The notes below the pieces were generated by a model. That model was not told the origin of the DNA. It saw only the letters and a list, made by a program, of their open reading frames with translations, and made no database searches. Below are positions 34,154 to 42,777 of a stretch of 43,828 bases of DNA, piece by piece. This DNA is from Catenulisporales bacterium (GTDB taxonomy: Bacteria > Actinomycetota > Actinomycetes > Streptomycetales > Catenulisporaceae): assembly GCA_019510485.1 (NCBI GenBank), contig JAEKKI010000155.1:1-43828 (forward strand). The letters are read 5' to 3'. The first letter of the stretch is position 1. Each line of letters opens with the position of its first letter. A program made the position numbers and the translations under genes.

Positions 34154-35209
34154 CTACGGTCGCACGCGCGTCAGCCACGCGTCCGGCTCGGCGATCTCCG
34201 AACGCGTCGGCAGCGTGTTCGGCGAAGTCCACACCCTGTTGAAACCGGTCATCCCGGCCTGCTCGACCACCGCGCGCACGAACCGCGCGCCGTCCCGGTA
34301 CTGCCGGATCTTGGCGTCCATCCCGATCACCCGCCGCACGATCGCGTCGACCCGGCTGGCGCCCTTGGCCCGCCGCTGCCCGAACTTGCGCCGGATATCG
34401 GCCACGGTGGGCACCACCCGCGGCCCGACGCCGTCCATCACGAAGTCGGCGTGCCCCTCCAGCAGCGACATCACCGCGACCATCCGGTCCAGCACGGCCA
34501 GCTGCTGCGGGGTCTGCACCAGCTCGGTCAGCGGCCGCTTCTCGCCGGTCTCGCGCCGCTTCTGCCCGGCCTCGCGCAGCCGCTTGGCCAGCGCCCCGGG
34601 GTCGGTGTCCATACCGGCGATGAAGGCCTCGATCTCGCCGAGGATGTGCGCGCGCAGCCACGGCACGGCGGCGAACTGCGTGCGATGCGTCTCCTCGTGC
34701 AGGCAGACCCACAGCCGGAAGTCGTCCGGCTTGACCTGCAACTCCCGCTCGACGCTGACGATGTTCGGGGCCACCAGCAGCAGCCGGCCGGGCTCCTGGA
34801 AGATCTCGTACTGGCCCAGGATGCGGTGCGACAGGTAGGCCAGCAGCGTGCCGAGCTCCAGCGCGGTGGCCTTGGGGCCGAAGGCGGCCAGGCCGCTGGG
34901 CGGCACGCCCTCGCGCTTCTCGTTGAGCTTGCGCGCCAGCGGCTCGGTGACGATGCGGAAGCCCTCGGCGTTGGCCCGGATCCACCCCGGCCGGTCGATG
35001 ACGAGGACCTGCGGCTCTGTCAGGATGCTGCCCTGGTTCGCCAGCCCGGTGAACTCCGCGACGTGCTCCCGCGCCTCCCCGGCGTACCGCCGCAACTCCG
35101 CCACGGCCTGGGCGGCCTCGGTTTGGGACACCAGCGGGCCGGGGCGCACCAGCCGCTCGGCCGTCGCCACCGCCAGTTGCCAGTCGACCAGCTGCGCTCT
35201 CGCCGTCAT
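34154..35209 (-). CDS. Zinc-dependent metalloprotease (Actinobacterial putative hydrolase family)
   Basis: A 351-residue protein of the family once annotated as F420-biosynthesis-associated or putative hydrolase. The zinc motif HEETH lies at 171-175 (VCLHEETHRTQF); a Glu in LLEGHADFVMDG, about 90 residues later, is the probable third ligand. Other conserved pieces are LVDWQLAVATAERL at the N-terminus and RKFGQRRAKGASRVDAIVRR. There is no signal peptide, so it acts in the cytosol; the substrate is unknown. ATG 35209 has a TAGCCT box seven bases upstream and no ribosome site. It lies between ppa and tilS, a stable Actinobacterial position also occupied in Streptomyces. Confidence 0.85.
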   Translation of the reverse strand: MTARAQLVDWQLAVATAERLVRPGPLVSQTEAAQAVAELRRYAGEAREHVAEFTGLANQGSILTEPQVLVIDRPGWIRANAEGFRIVTEPLARKLNEKREGVPPSGLAAFGPKATALELGTLLAYLSHRILGQYEIFQEPGRLLLVAPNIVSVERELQVKPDDFRLWVCLHEETHRTQFAAVPWLRAHILGEIEAFIAGMDTDPGALAKRLREAGQKRRETGEKRPLTELVQTPQQLAVLDRMVAVMSLLEGHADFVMDGVGPRVVPTVADIRRKFGQRRAKGASRVDAIVRRVIGMDAKIRQYRDGARFVRAVVEQAGMTGFNRVWTSPNTLPTRSEIAEPDAWLTRVRP

Positions 35210-35216
35210 GGCTCTC

Positions 35217-35222
35217 AGGCTA
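35217..35222 (-). promoter_or_regulatory. -10 box TAGCCT for the metalloprotease gene
   Basis: TAGCCT ends seven bases before ATG 35209 on the minus strand, leaderless spacing. No -35 consensus is evident. Confidence 0.45.
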
Positions 35223-35344
35223 CGTGGCGCTGGCGGGGAAACCTAGATCAGCCGGTCACCGAGGGGTACCCAGGAGTGCTGAAGAGGTAATGGGAGCAGT
35301 GCGCTCTGGGCGTCGATCAGCCTGCCGAAGCGGCGGCCTGAGCA

Positions 35345-35380
35345 CGAAGCCCCTGGCGGGTTTTCCCCGCCGGGGCTTCG
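35345..35380 (-). terminator. Hairpin terminator after ppa
   Basis: CGAAGCCCC at 35345-35353 pairs with 35372-35380 and GGCGGG at 35355-35360 pairs with 35366-35371, with a TTTTC loop. It lies 30 bases beyond the ppa stop and upstream of the metalloprotease promoter. Confidence 0.75.
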
Positions 35381-35409
35381 ACGTTCGCACCTGATGTCAC
35401 AAGCCGGCC

Positions 35410-35919
35410 CTACAGGTGGTGCACCTTCTCCTCCTCCGGCAGCGCCTCGAACCGCTTGAAGGAGCGCACGATCTCGATCTCGGCCTGGGACCGGTTCTGC
35501 CACTCGGCGTGGTGGACCTCCTTGCCCGGCTCCAGGTCCTTGTACGAGGTGAAGAAGTGCTGGATCTCCTGGCGCTCGAACTCCGAGATGTGGTGGTAGT
35601 CGCGCAGGTGCTCGAAGCGCGGGTCGGTGGCCGGCACGCACAGGATCTTGTCGTCGCCGCCGGCCTCGTCGGCCATGTTCAGCATGCCGATGGCGCGGCA
35701 GCGGATCAGGCAGCCGGGGAAGGTCGGCTCGTCCAGCAGGACCATGGCGTCCAGCGGGTCCCCGTCCAGCGACAGCGTGTCTTCGATGAAGCCGTAGTCG
35801 GTGGGGTAGACCATCGAGGTGAAGAGCATCCGGTCCAGCCTTATGCGCCCGGTCTTGTGATCGACCTCGTACTTGTTGCGCTGGCCCTTGGGGATCTCGA
35901 TGAGAACGTCAAACTCCAT
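35410..35919 (-). CDS. ppa: Inorganic pyrophosphatase (type I)
   Basis: A 169-residue soluble pyrophosphatase, a normal length for the family. Motifs: [20 protein letters not shown], shown in full family form, then [22 protein letters not shown], quoted here as its [13 protein letters not shown] part with the catalytic Asp cluster. [12 protein letters not shown] and [12 protein letters not shown] complete the site. It hydrolyses PPi to pull biosynthetic reactions forward. GAGGAAAG lies before ATG 35919. It is divergent from dacB across a 94-base region and followed by a strong terminator, so it is probably monocistronic. Confidence 0.97.
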   Translation of the reverse strand: MEFDVLIEIPKGQRNKYEVDHKTGRIRLDRMLFTSMVYPTDYGFIEDTLSLDGDPLDAMVLLDEPTFPGCLIRCRAIGMLNMADEAGGDDKILCVPATDPRFEHLRDYHHISEFERQEIQHFFTSYKDLEPGKEVHHAEWQNRSQAEIEIVRSFKRFEALPEEEKVHHL

Positions 35920-35959
35920 GGTCTTTCCTCGTTTCCGCGCTTTCAGGTGCTGCTACTAG

Positions 35960-35985
35960 TGTCGCCCAGACAGGCGGTGGCGACA
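35960..35985. promoter_or_regulatory. Inverted repeat TGTCGCC-N12-GGCGACA in the ppa/dacB control region
   Basis: TGTCGCC at 35960-35966 is mirrored by GGCGACA at 35979-35985, with a 12-base gap. It is central between divergent ppa and dacB, where an operator would lie. It could instead be a chance GC-rich palindrome. Confidence 0.3.
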
Positions 35986-36013
35986 GTGTTCGCAAGATCA
36001 AGGAGTGACCTGA

Positions 36014-37552
36014 TTGGCAAGACAAGTGCCGGGAACGCTGCCGACCGCCATTGTGTCAGCCGCGCTCGGGATCGTACTGGCAGGAGCTTGTGTCTGGGCC
36101 GCCGGGCCGTGGTCGGGCGGCCGGCGGGTGAGCGAGCAGCGCGGGCCCGCCCGCGCCGGCGCCGGCCCGATCGCGCAGGCCGGCGATCACCCGATGCCGC
36201 CCTCCTCGCCGGCGCCGTCGCCGCGCTCCACCGGACCCTCGCACACCCCGGCCTCGGTCGCACTGCTGCCGGTTCTCGCAGGTCAAAAGTCTGGCGCGGG
36301 GCTGACGACGGCGGAGTTGGCCGGTGTCCTGGGTCCGCTGACGCTGGCGCCGGGCCTCGGCGGTCATGTCGGCGTGGCGGTGGCCGATCCGGCCTCGTCA
36401 GCGCTCTTGTTCGATGATCACGCCGCCGACGGCTTCGCCCCGGCGTCCACGAACAAAGTGGTGACGGCGGTGGCCGCGCTGGCCTCGCTCGGGCCGGACA
36501 AGCAGTTGACCACGCGGGTCGTGCAGATACCGGCGAACGGTCCCACGCTGCCCTCCGCACCGACGATCGTCCTGGTCGGCGGGGGTGACCCGACACTGTC
36601 GACCCAGGGTCCGCCCGCCGCCGCGGCCTGGCGCCCGGCCGCCCTCGACGATCTGGCCGCCGCCACCGCGAACGCCCTACGCGCCAAGGGCGTGAATTCA
36701 GTCACACTCGGCTACGACGCGACGATTTTCGCCGGTCCCACCCTGCATCCGACCTGGTGGCCCGGCTACACCGACGGCAACATCGCCCCGGTGGCCGCCC
36801 TGATGACCGACGAGGGCCGCGCGAAGCCCGCCGACGACCTGAGCCCGCGGGTCATGGATCCGGCGGCGGTGGCCGCGACGGCGTTCGCGAGCCGGCTGAC
36901 GGCGCACGGCGTGCGGGTCACGGGCCGGCCCGCCCCGGCATCGAGCGCGGGCGCCGGCAGCCGCGACGAACTGGCGAGCGTCTCCTCGCCCCGCCTGGCC
37001 GATCTGGTCGAGCACATGCTCACGGTCTCCGACAACAACCTCGCCGAGGCCCTGCTCCGCCAAGTCGCGCTGGCCGACGGCAAACCCGCGACGTTCGACG
37101 GCGGCGTGTCGGCGGTCCGCGAGGTGCTGACCCGGCTCGGCGTGGACCTGACCGGCCTGTCCGTCCTCGACGGCAGCGGCCTGTCCCGCAACGACCACAT
37201 CACTCCGGCGTTCCTGGTCAGAGTCCTGTCATCGGCCGCCGCCGACAACCATCCGGACCTGCGCGCGGCTTTGACCGGCCTGCCCGTCGCCGGGTTCACC
37301 GGCACGCTGGCCGAGAACGATCGCTTCACATCGCCGCAGTCCGCTCCCGGCGCGGGACTGGTCCGCGCGAAGACCGGCTCGCTCAACGGCGTGGCGACCC
37401 TCGCCGGCCTGGTGCGTGACAGCGATGGGCAGCTGCTGGTGTTCGCGCTGATGGCCGACCAAGTGCCGGACCTCACCGCCGCGCGTGCGGCGCTGGACCG
37501 GATCGCGACGGTGCTGGCCGGGTGCGGATGCGGTGGGCAGTCAGCCGGTTGA
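36014..37552 (+). CDS. dacB: D-alanyl-D-alanine carboxypeptidase/endopeptidase (PBP4 type)
   Basis: A 512-residue low-molecular-weight penicillin-binding protein. The N-terminal hydrophobic segment (AIVSAALGIVLAGACVW) anchors or exports it; a Pro/Ser-rich spacer follows to about residue 85. The PBP motifs are complete: STNK with nucleophile Ser145 and Lys148, SDN at 339-341, and KTG at 453-455. The PBP4-specific insert lies between the first two. It removes terminal D-Ala from peptidoglycan stems and may cut cross-links. I chose TTG 36014: AGGAG lies eight bases upstream, while a later in-frame GTG is 20 bases away. It is convergent with the NlpC/P60 gene. Confidence 0.94.
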   Translation: MARQVPGTLPTAIVSAALGIVLAGACVWAAGPWSGGRRVSEQRGPARAGAGPIAQAGDHPMPPSSPAPSPRSTGPSHTPASVALLPVLAGQKSGAGLTTAELAGVLGPLTLAPGLGGHVGVAVADPASSALLFDDHAADGFAPASTNKVVTAVAALASLGPDKQLTTRVVQIPANGPTLPSAPTIVLVGGGDPTLSTQGPPAAAAWRPAALDDLAAATANALRAKGVNSVTLGYDATIFAGPTLHPTWWPGYTDGNIAPVAALMTDEGRAKPADDLSPRVMDPAAVAATAFASRLTAHGVRVTGRPAPASSAGAGSRDELASVSSPRLADLVEHMLTVSDNNLAEALLRQVALADGKPATFDGGVSAVREVLTRLGVDLTGLSVLDGSGLSRNDHITPAFLVRVLSSAAADNHPDLRAALTGLPVAGFTGTLAENDRFTSPQSAPGAGLVRAKTGSLNGVATLAGLVRDSDGQLLVFALMADQVPDLTAARAALDRIATVLAGCGCGGQSAG

Positions 37553-37620
37553 CATGGACTTCGAGGCCGGCGGCAGGCGGCGTCGTCGAACCCGATCGTG
37601 AACCTTCGCATCACCGCCGA

Positions 37621-38886
37621 TCAAGGCTGCCCGTAAAAACTCGGCGTCCCGTTCACCCACAACGACTGGATCTCCACCACCCCGCCGGGCCGCGGCGCCT
37701 GGATGATCCGGTCGTTCCCGATGTAGATCGCCTCGTGGTAGATGGTGTGCGGATTGGCGTCGTTCGCGGCCCAGAACACCAGGTCGCCGGGGCGGAGCTG
37801 GTTGTAGGCGAGCGGGTGCATCGCGAGGTACTGCCATTGCGCGGGGTGCGGGAAGGACCAGCCTGCCGCCTCCAGGCCGCGCATCGCCAGGCCCGAGCAG
37901 TCGAAGACGTCCGGGCCAGCGCCGCCCCAGACGTAGGGCTTGCCGAGCTGGGCGTAGATGTAGTTCAGCATCGTGCCGACCGCGCCGGCGGCGTTCGGCG
38001 GTGCGCCCAGGGTGTGAGCCGAGCCCGCCGGTGCCGGGCCGGGCGCGTAGCCGGGTACGCCGGATACGCGGGCAGCTCCGGCAGCCGCTCGCCGCGCCGC
38101 CTCCTGCCGGGCCGCGAGCTCCGCCAGCCCGGCCTGCCGCTGCCGTTCCAGCCCCAGCTCGACGCCATGCGCCGCCGCGAGCTGCCGCAGCAGCGTGTCC
38201 TGCTGTGCCTTGATCCCCGCCACCGCCGCCTGCTCCGAGTCCGCTGCCGCCTGCGCACGGTCGCGCGCCGCCCGCGCTTGGGCCTCGGCCGCCTGCTGGT
38301 CCCGCGCGGCCTGCTCAGCCTTCTGACGGGCCGCCGCCGCATCGTGGGTCGCCTGTCGTGTGTCCTTCACCGCCTGCGTTCCGGCGGCCTCGTAGTTGGC
38401 CAGCGCCTGCTGGCGGGTGGCGAAGTCGTGAAGTGAGTTGGCGTGCAGCAGGGCCAGCACCTGCGCCATGTCCCCACCTTGGCGGTAGCTGTCGGCGGCG
38501 AACGCCCCGAGGCGGCGCTCGGCCTGGTGCTGCACGTCGAGCGCGGCGGTGGCTCGGGTCTGGGCCTCGGCCGCGGCCCGGGTCGCCGCCGCGGCCTGGG
38601 CGACGGCGGTGTCGTAGGCCTCGGCGGCCAGGCCGGCCGACGCCTCCAGGTCGTGGAGCCGGCGATCGGCGGCGGCGAGGGAGGCTTGGAGCTGGTCGGC
38701 GGCGACCTGCCGGTCGCGAACGGTGGCCTTGGCGCGGTCGATGTCACCCTGGCCGGGGATGGTGACGCCGCCTGACCCGCCCGGGTCCGCGTGCGCCGCG
38801 ACCCCCAGCAGCGCCGCCGCCACCACGGCCGCCGTGGCGGTCGCCGTCCCGAGCGTCACGCGCCGGCCGTGCCCGCGTACCCGCAT
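37621..38886 (-). CDS. NlpC/P60 peptidoglycan endopeptidase with long coiled coil
   Basis: About 421 residues. ATG 38886 follows AAGGAG and starts a signal peptide (RRVTLG then a hydrophobic Ala/Val core ending near AHA). Residues 55-270 form a long Ala/Gln/Arg/Glu coiled coil of the RipA/PcsB kind, which in relatives holds the enzyme at the division site. A Gly/Ala/Pro spacer leads to the NlpC/P60 domain from about 305: GKPYVWGGAGPDVFDCSGL with nucleophile Cys330, His in YHEAIYIGN, and a later polar residue near IIQAPRPG. It should cleave the D-Glu to diamino-acid bond of peptidoglycan stems. It converges with dacB; both work on the wall. Confidence 0.93.
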   Translation of the reverse strand: MRVRGHGRRVTLGTATATAAVVAAALLGVAAHADPGGSGGVTIPGQGDIDRAKATVRDRQVAADQLQASLAAADRRLHDLEASAGLAAEAYDTAVAQAAAATRAAAEAQTRATAALDVQHQAERRLGAFAADSYRQGGDMAQVLALLHANSLHDFATRQQALANYEAAGTQAVKDTRQATHDAAAARQKAEQAARDQQAAEAQARAARDRAQAAADSEQAAVAGIKAQQDTLLRQLAAAHGVELGLERQRQAGLAELAARQEAARRAAAGAARVSGVPGYAPGPAPAGSAHTLGAPPNAAGAVGTMLNYIYAQLGKPYVWGGAGPDVFDCSGLAMRGLEAAGWSFPHPAQWQYLAMHPLAYNQLRPGDLVFWAANDANPHTIYHEAIYIGNDRIIQAPRPGGVVEIQSLWVNGTPSFYGQP

Positions 38887-38934
38887 GCCGGTCTCCTTCC
38901 GCGCCGCCCGAAAGATCAATGACTATCGCGACTA

Positions 38935-38951
38935 TGGGGTGAGCTACCCCA
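38935..38951 (-). promoter_or_regulatory. Short hairpin in the NlpC/P60 leader
   Basis: TGGGGT at 38935-38940 pairs with ACCCCA at 38946-38951 around GAGCT. It lies about 50 bases before the start codon, in the longer of the leaders in this window. Its function is unknown. Confidence 0.35.
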
Positions 38952-39031
38952 GACAACACGTCATCTTTCATTTCAAAATGGACGCATCACAAGACCCGTG
39001 CTCAGACGGCTACCGCGTGCCTCCGAACGGG

Positions 39032-39580
39032 TTACAGCGCCCTGCGGTATCGCGTCTCGTCCAGCACCTCGGCCCCGGCCTCGAACCCGGAGACACCACC
39101 GTCGTGCTGCCAGCCGGTGTGCTCATAGAAGGCCCGCGACGCGGTGTTGGTCGCCAGCACCCACAGCGTCGCCTCGCGGTAACCCTCATCGCGCAACCGC
39201 TGCAACGCCACCTCCTGCAACCGCCGCCCGATCCCCAGCCGCCAGATCGCCGGGTCCAGGTATATGGCGTACAACTCCCCCACCCCGCCGCGCCGCGCCT
39301 CCTCGGCGTCCCGGCTCGGCCCCACCGACGCGAACCCCGCCACCACCCCGCCGACCTCGGCCACGAACACCGACATCCCCGTCGACACCCGGTCGGCGAG
39401 CATCCGCCGCGCACTGAGCTCGAACCCGTCCACCGACAAGCCGGCCAGATAGTCCGCCGGCATCAACCCCGAATAGGCCACTCGCCACGAAGCATGCCGC
39501 ACCCGCCCGATCGCCGCCGCGTCCTCGGCCGTCGCTTCCCGGACCCGGATCCCGTGCGCCCCGCGCACGCTCGAACTCAT
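39032..39580 (-). CDS. GNAT-family N-acetyltransferase
   Basis: About 182 residues, a single GNAT domain. Strand 1 and the first helix read IRVREATAEDAAAIGRVRHASW. The acetyl-CoA site is ELYAIYLDPAIWRLGIGRRL with the RxxGIG loop, and the C-terminal ATLWVLATNTASRAFYEHTGW is the usual motif B. It transfers an acyl group from CoA to an amine; no substrate is implied by context. ATG 39580 (MSSSVRG) is chosen; an ATG nine bases earlier is equally possible. A CATAAT stretch seven bases before 39580 resembles a -10 with one mismatch. The gene is isolated between topA and the NlpC/P60 leader. Confidence 0.87.
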   Translation of the reverse strand: MSSSVRGAHGIRVREATAEDAAAIGRVRHASWRVAYSGLMPADYLAGLSVDGFELSARRMLADRVSTGMSVFVAEVGGVVAGFASVGPSRDAEEARRGGVGELYAIYLDPAIWRLGIGRRLQEVALQRLRDEGYREATLWVLATNTASRAFYEHTGWQHDGGVSGFEAGAEVLDETRYRRAL

Positions 39581-39667
39581 GCGCGTCATTATGACGGTTT
39601 CGCGGGGGTGGTAGCGGCTGATCAGGCGGGAGTGGCGAGTCAGCGGTTCGCGAAAAGGTGACGCAGC

Positions 39668-42466
39668 CTACTTCGCCCCCGAACTAGCCTTCTTCTTAGC
39701 CGCAGTCTTCTTCGCCGCCGTCTTCGTCCCCGAACTCGCCGTCTTCTTGGCCGCGGTCTTCTTAGCCGCCGTCTTCTTGGCGGCCCCCTTCTTCGCCGGC
39801 CCCTTCGCCCGCTTCTCCGCCAGCAGCTCGAACGCCTTCGCCGGCGTGATCCCCTCGACCGTCTCGCTCTTGGGAATGGTCACGTTGGTCTCGCCGTCGG
39901 TCAGGTACTCGCCGTAGAACCCGGACTTGATCACCACCGGCTTCCCCGACACCGGATCCGGCCCGATCTCGCGCAGCGGCGGCTTGGCGGCCGCCCGGCC
40001 GCGCGGCTTCGGCTGCTTGTAGATCTCCAGCGCCTCGTCGAGCGTGATCGTGAAGATCTGCTCCTCGGAGGTGATCGAGCGCGAGTCCGAACCCTTCTTC
40101 AGGTACGGCCCGTAGCGCCCGTTCTGCACCGTGATCTCCTCGCCGGTCTCCGGGTCGTTGCCCACCACCCGCGGCAGGGACAGCAGCTGCAGCGCCTCCT
40201 CCAGCGTCACCGTGTCCAGCGTCATGGTCTTGAACAGCGAGCCGGTGCGCGGCTTCACCGCGTTCTTCCCGCGAGTCGGCGTGCCCTCGGGCAGGATCTC
40301 CGTGACGTACGGCCCGTAACGGCCGCCCTTGGCCACGATCTGGTACCCCGTCGACGGATCCTTCCCCAACTCGCGGTCGCCGCTGGGCTGCTGGAACAGC
40401 TCCTCGGCGAAGGCGACGGTCAGCTCGTCCGGCGGCAGGTCGTCCGGCACGTTCGCGCGCTGCTGCGTGCCGTCCTCCAGATCGCGCACGATGTACGGGC
40501 CGAAGCGGCCGACGCGCAGCATGATGCCGTCGCCGACCGGGAACGTGTTCACCTCCCGGGCGTCGATGTTGCCCAGGTCCGTCACCAGGTCCTTGAGGCC
40601 GCCGAGGTGGTCGGCCACCGCGCCGCGGTCGCCGGAGGCCTCGCGTTCGTCCTCGGTCGGGCCGAAGTAGAACCGCCGCAGCCACGGCACGCGCTGCGCC
40701 TCGCCGCGCGCGATCCGGTCCAGGTCGTCCTCCATCCGCGCGGTGAACTCGTAGTTCACCAGCTCGCCGAAGTGCTGCTCCATCAGCCCGACGACGGCGA
40801 AGGCGGTGTACGACGGCACCAGCGCCGTCCCCTTCTTGAACACGTACCCGCGGTCCAGGATCGTGCCGAGGATCGTCGAGTACGTCGACGGCCGGCCGAT
40901 CTCGCGCTCTTCCATCTCCTTGATCAGCGACGCCTCGGTGAAGCGCGCCGGCGGCTTGGTCGAGTGCCCGTCCGCGGTCACCTTCGTGGTGCTCAGCGCA
41001 TCGCCCTCGGCCACCGCGGGCAGCCGCTGCTCGGAGTCGTCGAGCGCGGCGTCCGGGTCGTCGGTGCCCTCCACGTACGCCTTCAGGAAGCCGTGGAAGG
41101 AGATGATGCGGCCGCTGGCGGAGAACTCCACGTCCCGGCCGTCGGAGGCGGCGCCGCCGGACTTCACGGTCACGGTGTGCCCGGTGGCGTCCTTCATCTG
41201 CGAGGCGACGGTCCGCATCCAGATCAGCTCGTAGAGCCGGAACTCGTCGCCCTTCAGCCCGGTCTGCGCCGGCGTGCGGAACGTGTCGCCGGAGGGCCGG
41301 ATGGCCTCGTGCGCCTCCTGCGCGTTCTTCACCTTGGAGTCGTAGCGGCGCGGCACGTCCGGCAGGTAGTCGGCGCCGTACAGCTCGCGCACCTGGGTCC
41401 GCGCCGCGTTCAGCGCGGTGTCCGACAGCGTGATGCTGTCAGTACGCATATAGGTGATGTAGCCGTTCTCGTACAGGCTCTGCGCGACCCGCATGGTGCG
41501 CTTGGAGTCCATCCCGAGCTTGCGGCTGGCCTCCTGCTGGAGCGTGGTGGTGCGGAACGGCGCGTACGGCGAGCGCCGGTACGGCTTGCGCTCCACGGCG
41601 CGCACGCTGAAGTCGGCGTCCCGCAGCGCCGTCGCCAGCGCCTTGGCGGTGACCTCGGTGAGGTGCGCGACGTTCTGGCTGCCGGCCTTGAGCCGCCCGT
41701 CGGAGCCGAAGTCGCGGCCGGTCGCCACCCGCCGGCCGTCGACGGCGGCCAGCCGCGCGGTCATACGGCGCGGGTCGTCGGGCCCGGCGGCCTTCAGCGT
41801 CTCGAAGACACCGGTCAGGTCCCAGTACTCGGCGGCGGTGAACGCCATGCGCTCCCGCTCCCGCTCCACCACCATGCGGGTGGCCACGGACTGCACGCGG
41901 CCGGCGGACAGGCCGGTGCGGACCTTCTTCCACAGCACCGGGGAGACTTCGTAGCCGTACAGCCGGTCCAGGATGCGGCGGGTCTCCTGGGCGTCGACCA
42001 GCTGCAGGTTGATCTCGCGGGTGTTGCGGGCGGCCTCCTGGATCGCCTCGCGGGTGATCTCGTGGAAGACCATGCGCTTGGCCGGGACCTTGGGCTTGAG
42101 CACCTCCTGCAGGTGCCAGGCGATGGCCTCGCCCTCGCGGTCCTCGTCGGTGGCCAGCAGGAGTTCGTCGGCGTCCTTGAGCAGGTCCTTGAGCTTGGCG
42201 ACCTGCTTGCGCTTGTCGGCGTTGACCAGGTACAGCGGCTCGAACTCGCCGTCGACGTCCACCCCGAGCCGGCCGATCGGCGTGCCCTTGTACTTCTCCG
42301 GCACCTCGTCGGCACCGGCGGGCAGGTCGCGGATGTGGCCGACCGAGGCCTCGACGGTGTAGCCCGGGCCGAGGTAGCCCTTGATCGTCTTCGCCTTGGC
42401 CGGCGACTCGACGATGACCAGCCGGCGCGTCGCGCCACCCGCGTCCGCTGAACCCTTGCCTGCCAC
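39668..42466 (-). CDS. topA: DNA topoisomerase I (type IA)
   Basis: A 932-residue type IA topoisomerase relaxing negative supercoils. The toprim domain has LVIVESPAKAKTIKGYLG at the N-terminus and ATDEDREGEAIAWHL with its acidic magnesium ligands. The active-site Tyr lies near residue 339 in YITYMRTDSITLS. No four-Cys zinc ribbons are seen. Instead, Actinobacterial-type C-terminal repeats recur (GRYGPYLKKG, GRYGPYVTEI, SGFYGEYLTDG). The last 45 residues are a Lys/Ala tail with AAKKTAAKKTAAKK repeats, as in mycobacterial enzymes, where such tails support strand passage. GTG 42466 follows GAGGT. A 310-base leader region with hairpins precedes it. Confidence 0.97.
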   Translation of the reverse strand: MAGKGSADAGGATRRLVIVESPAKAKTIKGYLGPGYTVEASVGHIRDLPAGADEVPEKYKGTPIGRLGVDVDGEFEPLYLVNADKRKQVAKLKDLLKDADELLLATDEDREGEAIAWHLQEVLKPKVPAKRMVFHEITREAIQEAARNTREINLQLVDAQETRRILDRLYGYEVSPVLWKKVRTGLSAGRVQSVATRMVVERERERMAFTAAEYWDLTGVFETLKAAGPDDPRRMTARLAAVDGRRVATGRDFGSDGRLKAGSQNVAHLTEVTAKALATALRDADFSVRAVERKPYRRSPYAPFRTTTLQQEASRKLGMDSKRTMRVAQSLYENGYITYMRTDSITLSDTALNAARTQVRELYGADYLPDVPRRYDSKVKNAQEAHEAIRPSGDTFRTPAQTGLKGDEFRLYELIWMRTVASQMKDATGHTVTVKSGGAASDGRDVEFSASGRIISFHGFLKAYVEGTDDPDAALDDSEQRLPAVAEGDALSTTKVTADGHSTKPPARFTEASLIKEMEEREIGRPSTYSTILGTILDRGYVFKKGTALVPSYTAFAVVGLMEQHFGELVNYEFTARMEDDLDRIARGEAQRVPWLRRFYFGPTEDEREASGDRGAVADHLGGLKDLVTDLGNIDAREVNTFPVGDGIMLRVGRFGPYIVRDLEDGTQQRANVPDDLPPDELTVAFAEELFQQPSGDRELGKDPSTGYQIVAKGGRYGPYVTEILPEGTPTRGKNAVKPRTGSLFKTMTLDTVTLEEALQLLSLPRVVGNDPETGEEITVQNGRYGPYLKKGSDSRSITSEEQIFTITLDEALEIYKQPKPRGRAAAKPPLREIGPDPVSGKPVVIKSGFYGEYLTDGETNVTIPKSETVEGITPAKAFELLAEKRAKGPAKKGAAKKTAAKKTAAKKTASSGTKTAAKKTAAKKKASSGAK

Positions 42467-42497
42467 CGTTACCTCTGCTTCCAGCTGCTAGCCCCAA

Positions 42498-42521
42498 GGG
42501 GTACGCGCTTGGGCGTACCCC
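42498..42521 (-). promoter_or_regulatory. 9-bp perfect hairpin just before the topA ribosome site
   Basis: GGGGTACGC at 42498-42506 pairs with GCGTACCCC at 42513-42521, loop GCTTGG. It ends about 30 bases before the topA start, within the probable 5' leader. Confidence 0.5.
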
Positions 42522-42564
42522 GCACGCCGCGGCATGACACGTGGTCGGGATTCCGCGACACCAA

Positions 42565-42598
42565 CGGAGAGTGACCGTACCTCAGCGGTACGTCTCCG
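42565..42598 (-). promoter_or_regulatory. Bulged hairpin in the topA upstream region
   Basis: An inner stem CGTACC/GGTACG (42576-42581 with 42587-42592) and an outer stem CGGAGA/TCTCCG (42565-42570 with 42593-42598) enclose a five-base bulge. It may be leader structure or a protein-binding palindrome. Confidence 0.4.
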
Positions 42599-42740
42599 CG
42601 CTGTCTACTGTGTCCTACTCGTTGTCTTGAATGGTCGGCGTACAACCGAACGTTAACCCGAACTGGCGTATAGGACGGAACTGGAAATCGCCGTAGCGTG
42701 AGACGGCAGTGACCGTATGAGGCCGCTGTGGCGAGCATCG

Positions 42741-42777
42741 GCGCTGATGGCGGGCCCGCGAAGGGCCGCCATCGCGC
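42741..42777 (-). terminator. GC hairpin just after the right-edge methyltransferase gene
   Basis: GATGGCGG at 42746-42753 pairs with CCGCCATC at 42766-42773; GCGC flanks extend the stem, and CCC/GGG continue inside. It directly follows the methyltransferase stop, fitting a terminator that separates it from topA. Confidence 0.55.

Larger units (their letters stand above)
42467..42776. other. 310-base gene-free region before topA
   Basis: The region holds three hairpins (listed separately) and the only notably AT-enriched stretch nearby, around 42605-42680, where the topA promoter most likely lies. TATACG and TAGACA look like partial -10 boxes on the minus strand, but I could not pair either with a convincing -35. 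No small gene with a ribosome site was found. Confidence 0.5.

Noticed and set aside
38887-39031. c-di-AMP (ydaO-type) riboswitch before the NlpC/P60 gene
   Set aside because: Wall hydrolase genes in Actinobacteria often carry it, but the leader looks too short and I do not find the conserved purine-rich core segments; only one short hairpin is present.
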